A DNA stretch of 64,000 nt from Allacma fusca. Lineage: Eukaryota; Arthropoda; Collembola; Symphypleona; Sminthuridae. Where the stretch lies: NCBI GenBank assembly GCA_947179485.1, contig OX359246.1, forward strand, positions 74,427,508 through 74,491,507, given 5' to 3'. Below the pieces are notes generated by a model, which was not told where the DNA came from, did no database searches, and worked only from the letters and a program-made list of their open reading frames with translations. Made by a program: the position numbers and the translations under genes. Shown here piece by piece: positions 1 through 11,988 of this stretch (positions are counted from its first letter, which is position 1; every line of letters begins with the position of its first letter).

Positions 1-27
1 GCAGTATCGAAACAATTTGAAATTACA

Positions 28-206
28 TTTGGGTTCATTCTTTTGTTACGTCATCACCAAAGGGGGAGGGGGGACGAGAAGAAATGACGAGGATGAAGGT
101 ATGACCCGAGCGCAAAAAAAGAGTTGGGATCTTATGGGGGCTGAGAAGATGGGATAATTGTTTTGAGTCACCCATGTGATCATGTATGAAACTATGGGAT
201 ACGGGC
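28..206. repeat. Left arm of an inverted-repeat element (G-rich subterminal)
   Basis: Bases 28-56 are closely matched, in inverted orientation, by 6475-6503 (about 25 of 29 positions); both read GGGTTCATTCTTTT followed by a CGTCATCA block. Immediately inside is a G-rich tract (62-73) and an AAATGACGA motif. The two arms bracket the EnSpm-like element, so this looks like an older inverted-repeat element that received a later insertion. The true outer end may lie before base 1. The class is not assigned. Confidence 0.5.
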
Positions 207-350
207 ACCATAAGATTTCTATAGATGGGCCCATAGAATAAAATGACGCTAAATCCCAAAAACATAATTATTTTTATTTCGTCTATTTGAAGTGAATCAT
301 TGCAAATGAGTAACAGTATTATGGCCACTAGGCTAACAGATACCACATCA

Positions 351-3300
351 TCATTCGTGTTCCAAAATATTTGGAAGGCACATATAGTATGTAATATTTT
401 CTAATTCCAGAGTACAAAATTTGATTGCTTTAATTTCACTTGTTTTCTTCAGCACTTTTTCTGGGCTGGAATTTCTGCGTTTCCTAAACATATATTTGCA
501 TCCATTTACCGAAGTTATTTTAAAGATATTTAGTAGTACAAAGTACAATTCGCACTCACATTCATTACAAGCACATTTGCATTTTGCAGTCAAAAAATAC
601 AGAATATGGCCAATCATCTTGTTACGTAGATAAACCAGACTATTATTGCGCTTCGCAGTAACCACGTTTGAATAAAAATGGTGACCTATTATTCCACTTG
701 GGCTTGTGGTAACTTCTACAATTTTCGAATTATTCTCCATTATAGAGTGGATAAATCCTTCATCACTTTCTGGTGCCTTTGAAAATGGACCTTTTGTTCC
801 AATTATCGGAAGCCTGGGCCCGGAAAGCTTGATACAATCCCTCAAATAGTACTTCATCGACGCATTTTTAGTAGTTTCGCACACATTTGTAGCACAAAGC
901 TTTCCAACGAATTTTTGAGCAACTTGATCAATTATACCGTTCGAACTATGAACATACGATTTAAGGAGCCCATTAATATCTTCAAATAAAAAACATGAGG
1001 TCTTCCACAGTGGTCCCCATTTTTCCACGCAGTCGACAATATGAGATAGTTGGTGAACATTAAAACTGCAAAATTCTTTCCCGTAAAGTTCCTCAACCTG
1101 ACAGACAAATGTTTTTAAATTTGATCTGCATACTGATAAATCGTCAGGGCACACCTCCAGAGTAAGTAACTTGTGTATAGAGTTGCAGAGAATAGTAAAA
1201 TGTTGTAAGTAGCGGCTATCTAATATTTCATCCAAAACTACTGGAATTGCGAACATCCAAATTTTTAGTTCTGAGGCTTTCCAGTACTTTATTTCTTTAA
1301 CACTTCTAGGTAAGCGTGCTAATTCTGCAGAAACTTTTATGATAGGAAATCGTTTATCGATTTCATCTTTCCGATTGCCAATGTAGTATACCATTGATGT
1401 AGATGTTAGCCATAGAACCGTAAATGTACGTACTATTCCTAGTAATACGCAGTGCATATAGTCCACACAAAAGCCATCGACAATGTCAAATCCTTTCAAC
1501 AACAAAATTGGCGATGCTGTAAGTATCCCTTTGGAGAATTTCGACTGTTGAACTTGAAGTTTATAATTTTCGTGATTCCGCTTCATAGGTGATTTATGCA
1601 AGTATACCCTTGTGTGACCATTCCCCTTCCGAACTACAGTGCCCTCGTCCTCACACCAAATACATCCGAATCTTCCATTATACTGGGTGTGCCCCTGAAG
1701 AACGCATCTTGCTACGGCATCCACAGAAATGCACGAAACAAATACTTTTGAATAAATGTACTCATTTGCTAAATTTTTCCATTTCACAGGTATTTCCTGC
1801 AAGGAGTTGAGTTGCTTGATGACTGGCGGAAATACAAGAAAAGGGTCTATTTTCTTTTTACCACTCCAAATAGCTGCGCAAATAAAATATCGCTTCTTCA
1901 GGTACAAAGGTAATTCATTACAAGTCATCAAAATAGGCCACAGAGATTTACCGGAAGAACGAAATAGAGGTACTCCATCAGTATTCATTGTAAACGTTAA
2001 ATCCATGTTATTATTGTGCGAGCTGGACGAGGTTGTAGTGGTGCTCCTTGAATAAAATTTGTCCAACGCGTCCATTATATCTTTAGACTGAAGAGCAATT
2101 TCAAGTTGTTTTCGGATATCAAGAACAGCAAACATTTGGTTGTTTCGCATGTCAAAATTTGACGGTAGAGATAATTTGCAGTTATTGCAAATTGTGTTTT
2201 CTACATGACTGTTGCATGTTCCGCAAAAGTAGTGTTTATTAACAAACACAGTGGTACGAGCTAGGTGTCGATTGAACCTATATTCAGTAGTTGGATAATA
2301 TGCTGAGCCCGGAATGTGAAGTTTGAGTAGTTGTAGAAGACCTTCCAGTGCATTTTTCTTTAAATTGAATTTTGAGACAAAAGCGGACACCAAGCTTAGG
2401 CTCTCAGTTAGCGTCAGAGAACAGCCCTCATACAACTGGAAAATATATTTAATTATTAAATTTAATTATTGGGAATATATGCATCGTCAACATATGACAT
2501 AGCCCCTATCTAGAAAATGCAAGTGAGTAACTCCCACAATAAACATTCAAGGCTCGTAATTTGTGGCAAATTTAATTCTAAAAAACATTTCTTTCTCTTG
2601 GGTCAATGAATAATCCAGGTCACGTGAATAAAAGTGGAATTCGTCCCGGGGATCTTGCTATGTAATTTTCCATGATTACGTAAACTTTGTTTAAATCAAA
2701 TTTCTTCGTAAACAGCTTTTGTTAGATTTTTTTTTTGGAAATTCATAATAAATTTTTTTAACTTCTACATTGTTTAAATAGAACCACATTCTTCGAGTGT
2801 ATTACAAAACAAAATCAGGAATATGTGAAATTCTAATAGTCATCTCCTCAAAATTCAAAACGTCACTGCATACTCGACATTTCCGACTTGGATTAGTCTG
2901 ACACATGTTAAGTCACAATATAGCCAATCTGCTAATATAGTCACTCTATAGCCTTCAAAGAAATATCTTAAAAACTGCTTTCGAGAAACAAGTTGGATCA
3001 CTCGAAGATTGCCCGAAGAAACCTTGCTTCAGGTTTTCGGCTCTTGTTTCCAGAAATCCTAATGACCTTATACTAAGCTCAGGAAAATAACATTATCAAA
3101 AATCCAACATCAAAATTGTTTTCAGAAATAAATTTGATTGTTAAAAATATCATCACAAAAAACGAAAAATGCTTCACGTTGATGACCCCCGTGGCCTTAA
3201 AAATTTAATCATTTGACAAAATTGTTTTTTTAATTCTAGATGTGTCTGCTACAAAATATTTTAATAGAATATTTCATGAGTTACTCCCTTAAATTCCTAG

Positions 3301-3534
3301 TTAAGGTTGATCTTATATTTTTACCCCGTATATGTCTTGCCAAATGTTCAGATTATGGAAAATATTTACCTTTGATTCCAAATTACTATTATCTAAAATG
3401 GGGTCTGATGACGGCTGATCAAATTGGAGTTCACGACTTTCATCCATAATTTCGCTTGAGTCAGACAAATTTTCGTGATTATCCTCATCACTAATACTTG
3501 AAACGTCCCAGGACTCGTCTGAATTATCATTCAT
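351..3534 (-). CDS. tnp2-type transposase (EnSpm/CACTA superfamily), 2 exons, intact
   Basis: Exon 1 is 3534-3370 (55 codons, an acidic Asp/Glu/Ser-rich start, MNDNSDESW). A GTAAAT donor joins in phase to exon 2, 2435-351, whose acceptor is TTTTCCAG. The product is 749 aa with no stop or frameshift. A zinc-ribbon-like CGTC...CNNC sits near residues 126-141. The core follows tnp2-family order: DG(V)P at about 207, a WPI block, Asp in VDAVAR at about 294, a C-x-W-C pair at about 313-316, then DYMHCVLLGIVR at about 380-391. The Asp residues in DG and DYMH are the expected nuclease acids, by comparison with the family. A minus-strand AATAAA lies at 273-278. The BEN gene is transcribed divergently from about 600 bp upstream. 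Confidence 0.75.
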
Positions 3535-4147
3535 TATTTCATTAAGAATTTAATAAGGCAATAGTTAATTTGCAACGGGTAAATATTAGTTATATAATTA
3601 CCTGGGGTTAGAACAGCTCCATCTCCGCCGAACAAGTTGTTGACATTGCCGAATAATAATGCTGGAGTCTGTTTTGAACTATTCTGAAACCGAATCAGGT
3701 ATAAATTCTGGGCTGTAATTGTTGTTGCTAAAATTTTCATACTACATTATATATTTTGTACGTTCTATTTACCCTATTTTTCCGACTCCACAATGTCTGT
3801 CTAGGAAGTTTTCTGCATTCTTTTGGCATTTTGTTTACAAATCTCAAACATTTACAAAACAAAACTAGTCTAGAAATTTCAATCATCCGTTCAAAATTAC
3901 AAACAAATATTATAATTATTCAATTTGAAAGTGATCTAGGTAAAATTTGAACTGTCCCCAAAAACCAAGGATACAAATCATTCATCGAGATTCCCAACTA
4001 GCGCTCTATTGAATGTTGAATTCGCGCCTATTTGTAACAAAGCATTTTAACGTACTACACAATTTTCAGGTTAATGGCTGATATGAGTTGATACTATAAC
4101 GAGCTTGTGAATTTTGGCTCTCCAATTTGTGCATTGAACTCAAAATT

Positions 4148-5749
4148 ATGGAAGCAAAAGTGAAATCTGGGTACAGTTGTATATTTTTTACAGCCGATCA
4201 GACTTACTCCTATGTGAAAACAAGTAAAGTTGAATTTGGAAGGTACAATTATCCTACTCCTGAGTTAGCTATAAATAAGATACTTCCTGTTGTTTGGGAT
4301 GACACTGGAGAGGAGCTTATGGCAAAGCTTCTGGCAACTGGTGAGTGTAAATGGGTTGTATTTATAAATTTGCGTGTTATCCTTTAGTACAAGTTGCATT
4401 TTCAAATTCTGTTTTGTTTGATCTCACAGGGTCAAAATCTAAAATGTCAAAAATGGCTGCAAATTTAGCAGAGGAAGCCAGAGATCAATCGTTTAGTGAG
4501 AAGGACCTGGGAAAACACAAACGTGGGAGAGTTCCTAAAACAATTTCGAATGATTTTGAAGTAATTTAAATGCTTGAGTTGATATATCCTCTTCATTTTC
4601 TTATTTTTATTTAACTGATCGTAAAAGATTACAATGTTTTTATCAGTGTTTTGAATGTGAAACAGACAACGAGCCCCAGCAAGCGGAAAATGCAACCCAG
4701 GGAAGGTCCATCAACTAAAAAGAAGGTATTTGGATTCATTTACTATGAATTATGTATTTAATTAATAATTAAATTAAGTTTTGACAAATTGCATCTCCAA
4801 TATCAGCAAATAAAAATTGTATATCTTCCCATTTTAGTTAAGGAGGGAAGCCCACGAAGTTATTCTTGCTTTGGAGCCCTCGCCAGTTTTAATAGATGAA
4901 GCTAACCATAGCAGCAGCGAAGTGACTACAAACGAGCTGCAAGATGAGGTTTCGTTTGATTTAAGTACCAGTTGAATTATAATATGCATGATAAATGCTG
5001 TATTATCTTTTGTTTACATTTTTTAAAGGTAATCCAATTGCCTCAATATTCCACTGAGGAAATTTCTAGCCTGTTGGCTGATAAGGACAAGGAGATCAAT
5101 AAATTGCGCCAGGAGCTTCAAATTCAGAAGTCGCGCATGTATAAGTTAAAAAGTAAGTGAGGCTTATAACAATCGTTAAATGCACTAGATAAATAATATT
5201 TGTGTCAATAATTGTAACCATAAATTTATACTAAATATATAAATGCTCGACATAATCAACCTCCGTTAGCAGCAATATTCGAGCTGAGATGGTTGAACTA
5301 GGAGATGGATTAACCGCCTCTAAAGATGTTGTGGATAACATACGAGATCGCTTTCACAATAGTCCCAACCAGTTTATACGAGCAATCATGGAACAGACCG
5401 GAATTTTTCCGCTTGAGGATATAGCTCGTTGTTCCGTTTATGGTCATAAGACTTCCACCAGCACCACTCAAGCTCGACCTGCTCTGGGACCGAAGTTCTT
5501 TGCACTCAAAAGTAATATGCATTTTTTGCACAAAATTTCAGCAAACATTCAGAATAAATTGCTGCGACCTTTATTTGTACTACGTGTGTATATAATTTCG
5601 GAAATTATTTTTCATGTTTTTCAGAATTCGTGATTTCAGAATGTTCACTAACCATTGGATCTCTTGGGTTTCATAAATTCGAAGCGAGCTGCCGTAGCAT
5701 TTGTACAGACGCCCGTAAACGTCTCAAGAACAAAAATACTGAACAATGA
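4148..5749 (+). CDS. BEN-domain accessory protein of EnSpm-like element 1, 7 exons
   Basis: Exons 4148-4340, 4430-4560, 4666-4725, 4838-4948, 5029-5156, 5273-5511 and 5625-5749 join with matching phases to 987 nt, a 328-aa protein with no stop. The start ATG is chosen because the upstream frame has only TTG. Exon 1 contains a conserved-looking N-terminal block ending DDTGEELMAKLLATG. Exon 3 is basic (PSKRK...TKKK). Exon 5 is a coiled coil (DKDKEINKLRQELQIQ). Exons 6-7 resemble a BEN domain: the FIRAIMEQTGIF...LARCSVYG-like block followed by RPALGPKFFALK. BEN domains bind DNA and mediate protein contacts in chromatin, so a role beside the transposase is inferred. AATAAA is at 5801-5806. Exons 1-2 are only moderately certain. 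Confidence 0.65.
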
Positions 5750-6070
5750 AACGGTTAAAATTTTGTCATAATTGTTTGAATGCAAGCGTAAATATTTTAC
5801 AATAAATTATTGTGAATTAATGGAACAATTTTTCGTACTTTATTTTGTATTTATTGGAAATACTAAATTTGGCATTTTATTTTTGGTTGGGAATTAAATT
5901 TGTGTGGAACATATAAGAAGTTATGGGATCTTAAAAGAAAATGGCTAAAAAATAATTAGGTTTCATCATATGGGTGTCTATGGGAACATGTGGGAAAAAA
6001 GTATATGAAAACGTCTGCATATCTTATACAGTTTTCTTATACGTTACTACTTATGGGATCTTATGTGGGA

Positions 6071-6503
6071 GTGACGGTCGGGGAGGGGGGAGGGTTTAAT
6101 AGAAATGACGACAGTAACATCACCAGCGGGAAATTCAAATTTAAAAATTTACTGAGTTTATTACTAAAAAACTAAAAGCTAAAGCTGAAAAAATCTGAAA
6201 ATGAGCTGCGTAGACTTCAATCTATTCACAGCACTTATTCATTGTATGAGTGAAACGTATTGGATTCGACATTTAAACTGCTTCACTGCTTCGTATTAAT
6301 ACAAATCAAAGCTGTTCCACGTGATATTGTCACCGGCAAAACATGCGCGACGGGTGTATCAGTGGTTACTGATGACGTAATAAAAGGAGGAGGGAAGGGG
6401 GTGTAAACAGTCGATGCAGAACATGATGATGTTCTGGACAGGGTGGAGGGGGTTTAAAAATATGTCCAAATTTTGATGACGAAATAAAAGAATGAACCCA
6501 ATT
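6071..6503. repeat. Right arm of the inverted-repeat element bracketing transposon 1
   Basis: Bases 6475-6503 are the inverted partner of 28-56. G-rich tracts (6078-6093, 6389-6402, 6450-6461) and TGATGACG motifs repeat here. Bases 6078-6113 also resemble 62-95 in direct orientation (G-rich tract, then AGAAATGACGA), which suggests a duplicated or rearranged arm rather than a simple pair of ends. Confidence 0.45.
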
Positions 6504-8061
6504 ACGGTGTCTTGTAATTGTGTTATAAAAACCACTTTCATAAGACCATGTTCTGTAGAGTGATAACATTCATTAATCACCCTCTGGCTCACATAAGAGA
6601 GTCCGTGGTTCAATATTTAATTCAGCAGTTGTAGGTAATTTAGTTGGAGGCGTACCAAAATTTGACCGTTGACTTTTATTCTCTTACTAAAACAATTACA
6701 TTTCAAAATTAAAGTAAAAAATAGTTGTTTTTTTTTCTTTTCAAGTAATTCATAAACTTTCCCTCGCAGTTTTAGGTTCTGAGACAGTGATTGTTGATGT
6801 GAGATGATAAAATTGGGCTCATATGACTCCTTTAGAAGTTATTTACAAACACAGCTTATGGAAATAATTTTATGAGAAAATATCACGACCAAATATTCCA
6901 TATGGTCAGTATTTTTCTCACTTTCGCTCCTGAGAAAAAAATGTCTCCCATAAAATATGCTACAAACCAACATGAAAACATTTAAAACTCTGGAACCCCA
7001 AAACCGGTGAACTAAATATTTTAAGAATCAATCGCTATGTGAGCTAGATAGAGGGATAAATGATTACAGCCACCCTGGGCAGCGGAAGATACTGTACGAA
7101 CAAACGAGGAAATCCTTGCATTGTATTAAGGTGATATGGAAAACGCTCTTATCTGTATTTTAAACGTATGAGCTGAGCCCACAAATTCCTTATCGTTTTA
7201 ATACTTACTACGCTGAAATATCTTGTCTCTTTTTTTTTAATTATAACTTTAGTGGGAAAATAGGCCACTTGAGGAGTCTTGAGATATTTTGAGACGATTC
7301 TTCAGTTCGTGTCCACGCATTGATAAGTGCATTTCGAAGCTGTAATTAATAAGCTCCTGTTTTCACATTCTTTCCAAAAATCTAGTTCTTGTAAGTATAG
7401 TTGTGACCTTTGACCTCAATAAATTCCTCTTCTGGTCTTCTCATAATTCGTGGAAATGTACGTATTTTTTTCGTAACTCAAACTGAAAAATCAAATTATT
7501 GCCTCGATCTCAATCCACTTTTCCAGGGAAGATTAAAGCAATTCGTTGTACTTGTGTTCCAATTAAAGACAAGGAGCTTTAAAACCATTGAAAGTTGTCC
7601 TCAAAGAACTTCAAATGGGGATAGAATTTCCCTCTCAAATGCAAATATTTTTTATAAAGTTGATCAGTTCCGAACCCAAAACTTGGAGGTAGGGAAAATT
7701 TACTCCGTGATTGTTATCAATATTTATTAACTACTCCTTTTAAGTCAAATTCTTTGTCCTGGCCCATTACTAACGATAGGCATATACAATGTGTCCCAAG
7801 CATTTTTCTCTCCCTTCTGAAAAACTGAAAATTTGAAAGTTTCTGAATGCTTACTCAAATTTTAAAGCTTTGGAAAAGTTTAAGACTTTTTAGGGGGAAA
7901 TGTGGATAGAGAACACTTTTTGAGGCACCCTGCACATTATCCAATTGATCTGTTACCAATTACACCGTTTGTTAAAAATAGAATGCACGAATATTCCATT
8001 TTGAATTTCCACGACGTCCAACAAGAACTTTCAATTTTGAAAGTCGTCTCTGAATTCATAG
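6504..8061. repeat. 5' flank of copy A, shared with the copies near 36.4 kb and 46.7 kb
   Basis: This flank is homologous to 46680-48110 and, in part, to 36470-36850. Shared landmarks are TTGACCTCAATAAATTCC at about 7412 (also about 36493), a run ending GACAAGGAGCTTTAAAA at about 7567 (also about 47613), and TTTATAAAGTTGATC at about 7651. An open frame at 7410-7730 exists only in copy A and is broken in the other copies, so it is probably not coding. The promoter and first exon(s) of the downstream gene are expected here but could not be fixed. Confidence 0.5.
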
Positions 8062-11000
8062 GAAAAATATCCTCCTTCGCATCGAGTCCCGATTGGACGA
8101 TTTGACAAAAGCATTTCATCAACTCAAGGTCGAAAATGAGATTCTGCGGAAAGAGATCACTGGAGTCTCGACACTTCAAAATTCAGAAGCCTTTGGATTA
8201 ATGGAAACCAGGACTTTGAGAGAAATTGTGGAAAGAACTGAATTTTGTGTGAACAAAATTAATTCGAAAAATTTGAAAAATGAAAGCGGAACAGATAATA
8301 CAAAAAAATCAAACCTACGGGGAAAGGTGAAAACAATTGAAACTGATGAAAGTTTTGAGGATTATTCAGAAGACAAATTTCCAGTTGTTGAAATTCGATC
8401 CAAAACCTTGGCTGAAGAAAGAGAAATCTTGAAGGATACTTTTGACAAATTCATAGAAGAGAAAAAAATCAATGATGGTAAAAGTCTTCAGGGAACTTCT
8501 GTCCAAACGATTGCCGACTCAATTCCTATCTCAAAATATGCGTCAGCGTCGTGTACAATGAAATTGTGTAAGATTTAAAAAATAACTCAACTAAAAATCT
8601 TTGATTCACAGAATAAAATCATTTACATTTGGATGTAAAACTATTTTTCAGCCAACTTTTTAGAATCCGCTCTCACAGATCTCCAGTGTCATTTTTATCA
8701 GGGCTCAAGAAATAGCGGACCTACGAGAGTGGTTGGAAATTTCAGCGAAGTTTTTTATTTCAGTGGAAATGGGTAAATTGAAGGATTTGAAACGTTGATG
8801 AAAAAACAAATGTGGAATCTACGACGCCATTTCTTTACAACACAAATAAAAGAATCCGCTCCAAATTATTCAATTGACTCAAAAAATTCATAATAATTTA
8901 CATTTTAAGTTATTATACAATGATGATTACACTTGGTTGGCTGTTGCTTTAATCAACGGATTGATTTCAGGAATTCTTGTAACTTATTAGGCTCGTTCGC
9001 AATTTCTAAAGTCCTGCGGTTAGCCATTTATTGCCATAGTTATTCTGATGGCACTATTCGTTTCGGTATTGGATTCACCCCAGCGCCGTAGGAGTGGGAC
9101 TGTTCCGGAATGTTCCAGGATTTCTTGGAATGGTCTGGTCCTTGAGCCTGGACCAGACCATTTGATCTGGTCTCGGTGTAGGACCAGGACCATAAGGTTT
9201 TTAGACCGTTGGACCGGAACCATCTGGTCCGTACAAATTGATGGAACAGGAACATATGTTCTGTTCCTCAAAATAACTCGGACCAGACCGGAACAGACCA
9301 GACCAGACCACTAGGACCGAATAGGTACAAAACAGGATCACAACACAATTACAGGACAAATTATATAATATTTTGAATAATTTATTCGATTATTTGAAAC
9401 AATGTGTAAAATTGTCAGCAAAATGATAATGACCGAAGCTCTGAAAATTTTAATAATAATATTAATATTAATATATATTATTAATAATTTATTTATTTAC
9501 TATTGGTAATATTATATATACTAATAATAATAATTTTTGAATATTTTCTATTATTTTCACAAATGCCTTCCTTACTAACCAATACTAAATATTAACATCT
9601 CGCGAACACAATGAATGATTCAGAAGGCAAGAATTTTCTCCACGGCACGTTGGGAACTCCCTTTGTTTTTCATCCAGCATGTATAGTATCGTCTCTCGAT
9701 CGTATCATGCTGTACAATCTAGCAGTGCTATTCTAATCGCGGGAATTGGAAATACTTAAATGGTCATTTATCGAATCTGGTCCGACCATTTGAAATGTTT
9801 GATGGAACGTTCCAAATGGTCTGGGCCCAACAAAGGACCAAACATTTTGGTCTGTTCCTTGAGCTGGACCAGGTTTAATTGGTCTATCAAGGTTGTTGGA
9901 CCAGATACATTTGGTCCTTTCGTAACCAGGGAACAGACCGGAACAGACCATGGAACAGACCAGAATGGACCAAAATTTCTGGTCCGGACCAGAACAGTCC
10001 CATTCCTACCCAGCGGACGTTCCTACAAATTCCGCATTGTGGACTACACTATATCAAATGCCACCTGCACCCGATGTTTGGATGATGGCTGTAATAACTT
10101 GTAAATATCCAAACAATAAAAAAAATGCATGGAATAAAATCATTGCATGACTTCATTTTTCGCAGAAACAATACAGCGAAATTCCACTGGAACTTTTTGT
10201 GACCCACGGAAACCTACTTGTGAGAGGTCACATGGCCAACGGTCCACGATCCATCGTTCATATCGAAATAGTGGAATTACATCACATCTCATGGCCACTT
10301 TCTGTGTTTAATGGAAAGAAACAACTCAAGGATGGAAGAAGTTTCGAATTGAATCAATCTGCGAACAAAGACGATTCTATTTCAAGATCAGTTGGAAAAA
10401 GCGGAAGATTTTGTTGCAATGTTGAGATTGGTCAGTGATTTCAAACTTTTATAATAATTAATCAGAGTGAAATAAATGTAGAACGTTGTTGCATTTGTTT
10501 TAATTTTTTCAGTCAACTGTTTGAACGTTCCGTTGAGAAATAGGAATAAATTCTATTCCAATTCCAACAATACTGATTTTTGGCCTCTGGAAATTCAATC
10601 GTTTCATCGAGAAAGTTTTCTGGGATCAAGTGAAACGTAGGATCTTATTTTATAATTTCCTTCAGATGAGTCCAAGTAACGTTTATTTCATTATTGGATT
10701 TTGTATTCTGCTCTTTTAATTTTGCAGGAATTTGGAAGCAATGTTTTCCTACGAAATTCTTTCCACGGACCTCGCTTTGGTAATTGGTTTGAAAGTTGGT
10801 CCTGGAACGAATTCATTTGCAGCAACATTGTCTGAAATTCCAGCCGTCACCGAGAAAAAAGACCTGGAAGCGTTGATGGATCCAAGTCAATGGAAAATCC
10901 ATGATTACAAGAAATATTTGAATGTATGTGCTGCGTTCTAAAAATATTTGTTTTTTAAGTCAGCTTTTCCAATACTAATCAAGAATACATTTTTCCAGGC

Positions 11001-11103
11001 AAGCAAAACCTTGGAAGTAATTTCTGATCGAAATATCCGAGCTGAAGTTCAGATGACGGAAGATGAAAAATCTGATTTGAAAATCCGGATTTACGCAGTT
11101 TAA
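8062..11103 (+). CDS. Unrecognised tandem-family gene, copy A (7 exons seen, open)
   Basis: Exons 8062-8567, 8652-8772, 10014-10100, 10177-10430, 10513-10636, 10728-10923 and 10999-11103 join in matching phase to about 463 residues with no internal stop. The same exon lengths (121, 87, 254, 124, 105 nt) recur in copies B and C, which supports the model. The first exon here encodes a coiled coil (DDLTKAFHQLKVENEILR) followed by an acidic Ser-rich linker. Later exons hold GPTRVVGNFSEV, a cysteine block ATCTRCLDDGCNN, LELFVTHGNLLVRGHM, a VGKSGRF block and NLEAMFSYEILSTDLALV, ending IRIYAV. I do not recognise the family. The N-terminal exon is not found. A hAT-like element fills the intron before exon 3. 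Confidence 0.65.
9088..10009. mobile_element. hAT-like non-autonomous element, GGTCTGGTCC word family, in copy A
   Basis: The terminal inverted repeats are GTAGGAGTGGGACTGTTC at 9088-9105 and its near match inverted at 9992-10009 (1 mismatch). The flanks CCAGCGCC (9080-9087) and CCAGCGGA (10010-10017) are an 8-bp target duplication with two changes. Arrays of GGTCC/GGACCAGACC words occupy both ends (9117-9310 and 9777-9995) around an AT-rich core (9350-9600). No transposase is encoded. Copies B and C lack the element at the same site. The right-hand duplication contains the CCAG acceptor of the next exon. Confidence 0.8.
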
Positions 11104-11570
11104 CCTTGTCTTTGATTTTAGTGTACTTTTAACCAACCATGGTATATTAATTCGCCAATCAAAATTTATTTCATTTTTTGAGACGTAATTGTCAGCTTCC
11201 TTGTTCTAACATATTTTTGTTGTACACAGTTGCAATACGTTGCTCATTATTTTGTTATAAATACATCATTTTTGCATATGGTTAAACGAAGCCTTAAACA
11301 TCCCTTCGGATTCCTCTCCTCTGTCCGCAAAAAAAATGTCAAAGTAAAGTTTAGATTTAAATGCAAATTTCAGGGCCTTCCTCTTGGGGCTGTAAATTAC
11401 AGTCAATTTGACTTTCTGTTGAATTGACAGAACGTCGTACTGCTTGTAAATCTGGATTTGCAATTGCATTTCAATCTTGCAAAATTAATCCCTCGAATAT
11501 CCTAAATGTCATTGAAATAACACGGTTTTCGGGAACCCATGAATTCGTAAAAAACAATTTTCAGAAAAAA
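11104..11570. repeat. 3' flank of copy A, shared with copies B and C
   Basis: This flank is homologous to 45243-45560 and 50229-50560. Shared text includes the poly-T/AT stretch after the stop, a GTTGCTCATT block near 11240, a CATCCCT..GGAT block near 11298, and TCTGTCGCAAAAA-like sequence near 11320. No gene is seen. Confidence 0.5.
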
Positions 11571-11988
11571 CCCAGCCAGTATACGGATATCGTACTGTGC
11601 TCTTTGCGATTCCTATTCTGCGAAGCGCTGATATCAGTCTGAAGTCATTAATTGTTCAGTTTTTGCTAACATTGATGTCCGAATGAGTTGCTTATGTCCG
11701 CCTTTTCGATTCGCATGCTATTCGGAATGATATCTCAAATTCATCAGATTGCGAAAGCAAACCGAACTACTGCTGAAATGTGCCATCTACTGGAGTGTAA
11801 AAATACGGTAGTAGTATTCAATTGTAGGTAATAAATAAATGCCGATAGAATTTTTAATGTGTATACTATGAGGATAAATTTTATTATCAAAACATATACA
11901 CTTAATGAATACAGAATTCATAGCCTTTCAAAAAATACATGTGCATATCTCCGTCTTGCAACAGCTAAGTAATAACCGATGAGGGTCT

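Larger units (their letters stand above)
207..6070. mobile_element. EnSpm/CACTA-like DNA transposon 1 (tnp2 + BEN genes, possibly autonomous)
   Basis: The element holds two divergent, uninterrupted spliced genes, a tnp2-type transposase (351-3534, minus) and a BEN-domain protein (4148-5749, plus). A subterminal motif, TATGGGATCTTA, recurs at the right end (5922-5933 and 6052-6063), with a related copy at 125-138 just outside the proposed left end. The right end reads CTTATGTGGG at 6061-6070. An inverted partner CACCATAAGAT starts near 209 on the left. Ends in TGGG agree with the other two elements here, which begin CCCA. The boundaries are uncertain to tens of bases and no target duplication is clear. 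Confidence 0.6.

Noticed and set aside
7410..7730. A 106-codon frame upstream of copy A as a 5' exon
   Set aside because: Homologous DNA in copies B and C has stops and indels in this frame, and no matching splice phase could be shown.
9048..9314. A signal-peptide-like frame upstream of the copy A 87-nt exon
   Set aside because: The hydrophobic stretch (VILMALFVSVLDS) is the translation of an intron/acceptor region: comparison of the three copies supports an acceptor directly before CGGACG, and the frame runs into the transposon.
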